Positions 63,123-64,000 of a stretch of DNA of 64,000 nucleotides are shown here, piece after piece. Below the pieces are notes generated by a model that saw only the letters and a list, made by a program, of their open reading frames with translations, made no database searches and was not told the origin of the DNA. How positions within the stretch are numbered: position 1 is the first letter of the stretch; every line of letters starts with the position of its first letter. The position numbers and the translations under genes were made by a program. Origin of the DNA: Uloborus plumipes (lineage: Eukaryota > Arthropoda > Arachnida > Araneae > Uloboridae); contig JAXGGA010002823.1 of NCBI GenBank assembly GCA_038373865.1, positions 1 through 64,000 of the forward strand, read 5' to 3'.

Positions 63123-64000
63123 TTAACTAAGTATAAGTGTCTTAAAATTTTGTGGAGACATTCTTTAAAAATTTTCGAAGCAGAAGAAATTGTGTTGAAC
63201 GTGCTTTGTATGCAGTAACGTCAATTTTGTTGCCACGTGGTTATGGTTAGAATTTTAATCGTCATGCAACATAAGAGACCTACATTTTTTAGGTACCATT
63301 TACCTGCTAATCTTCGCTGTTTATTAGTTGATTAATTCTATTGTGAGACGTTTGGTCAACAGAGGTCAAATTGTTTATGAAACTTTAGTAATGATTCATC
63401 CGAATTATGAAAGAAACATCGTTTGCGTGTTCCAAAAATACGCCAAGTTTTCGAAACAAAAAAAAAGGAAGAAAAGCAGACAGGGTTGAATTTGAAGACG
63501 CAAAAAAATATCAACACAGTCTAGCCGGCTTCTTTCTCCAACAAACTGCATTTTAGCCCCGAGGCATAATCGTGATTTGTCCCTTGAAGTTGAAATTAGT
63601 TTTGGAAATTCAAGTTGAGAAGAAAAAAAATACAGTATTACTAAACTAATCGTAATTTCAAGTTTTTTTTTTTCTTTTTTTTTTCTTTTTAAATTTCCAC
63701 ATAACGCACTGTTACCATTTCATTGCAAAATGTAATTCGATTTGAGATAGATTCAGCAGACGAATTGCTTTCATTTACGAAAGGCGTGCAGGTAAGAGTG
63801 AACATATTTTTTCCTTCTCTTGCATTTCGATTTGCACATGACTTACGAAGTAAATCAGCTGGATTTTTTTTTTTTTTTTGTAACAAGCATTGTTCGCGAA
63901 AAATATCAATCGATGTATAGCCGATGTTTATTTTGAAAATGTCGTGGTATTTTAATAGTTTCTATATTTATTTTTCTAACCATGATATTTTCAATATATT

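Larger units (their letters stand above)
57987..64000. other. Distal intergenic tract outside the piggyBac-like element
   Basis: AT-rich with poly-C, poly-T and (AC)n runs. No protein gene, tRNA or rRNA recognised. A short open frame ending in CAG/GTAAGA at 63725-63791 is the only splice-like signal noted. Confidence 0.4.

Noticed and set aside
63725..63791. Plus-strand open stretch VIRFEIDSADELLSFTKGVQ followed by a strong donor CAG/GTAAGA
   Set aside because: No acceptor AG upstream and an in-frame stop shortly before; the next exon would lie outside the window. It could be real but cannot be supported here.

Overview
This is a eukaryotic, AT-rich window (long A/T runs, (TA)n tracts, poly-C/G tracts, very dense transposable-element relics). 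It is dominated by one large intron-rich gene on the minus strand, NADH-type glutamate synthase (GOGAT). Fused GltB-GltD glutamate synthase with many short exons, together with abundant hAT and piggyBac non-autonomous elements and tRNA-derived SINEs, fits an invertebrate animal. An arthropod is my best guess, possibly a chelicerate; that taxonomic guess is inference. Vertebrates lack this gene.

Positions 3166-41588 (minus strand): 38 consecutive coding exons can be joined with canonical GT/AG junctions and no frame break. They give 1786 codons plus one base, running from the start methionine through the class II glutamine amidotransferase domain, central domain, FMN/[3Fe-4S] synthase barrel, beta-helix domain, a linker, and most of the GltD-like NADH/FAD subunit. 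The C-terminal part (roughly 250-350 residues by family length) lies beyond position 1.

The introns hold most of the interest. Five hammerhead-ribozyme loci occur in the window. Two keep every conserved core residue: one at 2504-2588 on the plus strand, and one at 18327-18403 on the minus strand, in sense orientation inside GOGAT intron 22. Three of the four host insertions (2363-2601, 39300-39430, 50659-51091) are flanked by 12-15 bp direct repeats, and two helix sets show compensatory base changes. These look like small retrotransposed, retrozyme-like elements. Other intron residents are two tRNA-SINEs, hAT-type MITEs with 8-bp target duplications, piggyBac-like MITEs at TTAA, a Tigger/pogo relic, and a nearly perfect 70-bp-arm palindrome that begins at base +4 of intron 6.

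Positions 41589-64000: no convincing protein gene. This upstream intergenic tract is a graveyard of nested transposons: a 1.8-kb hAT element (45145-46920), a 2-kb inverted repeat interrupted by a 348-bp hAT MITE (about 47757-49830), the head-to-head ribozyme element (50659-51091), a 6.4-kb multiply nested structure (51376-57770), and a 2-kb piggyBac-like element with subterminal palindromes (61088-63122).
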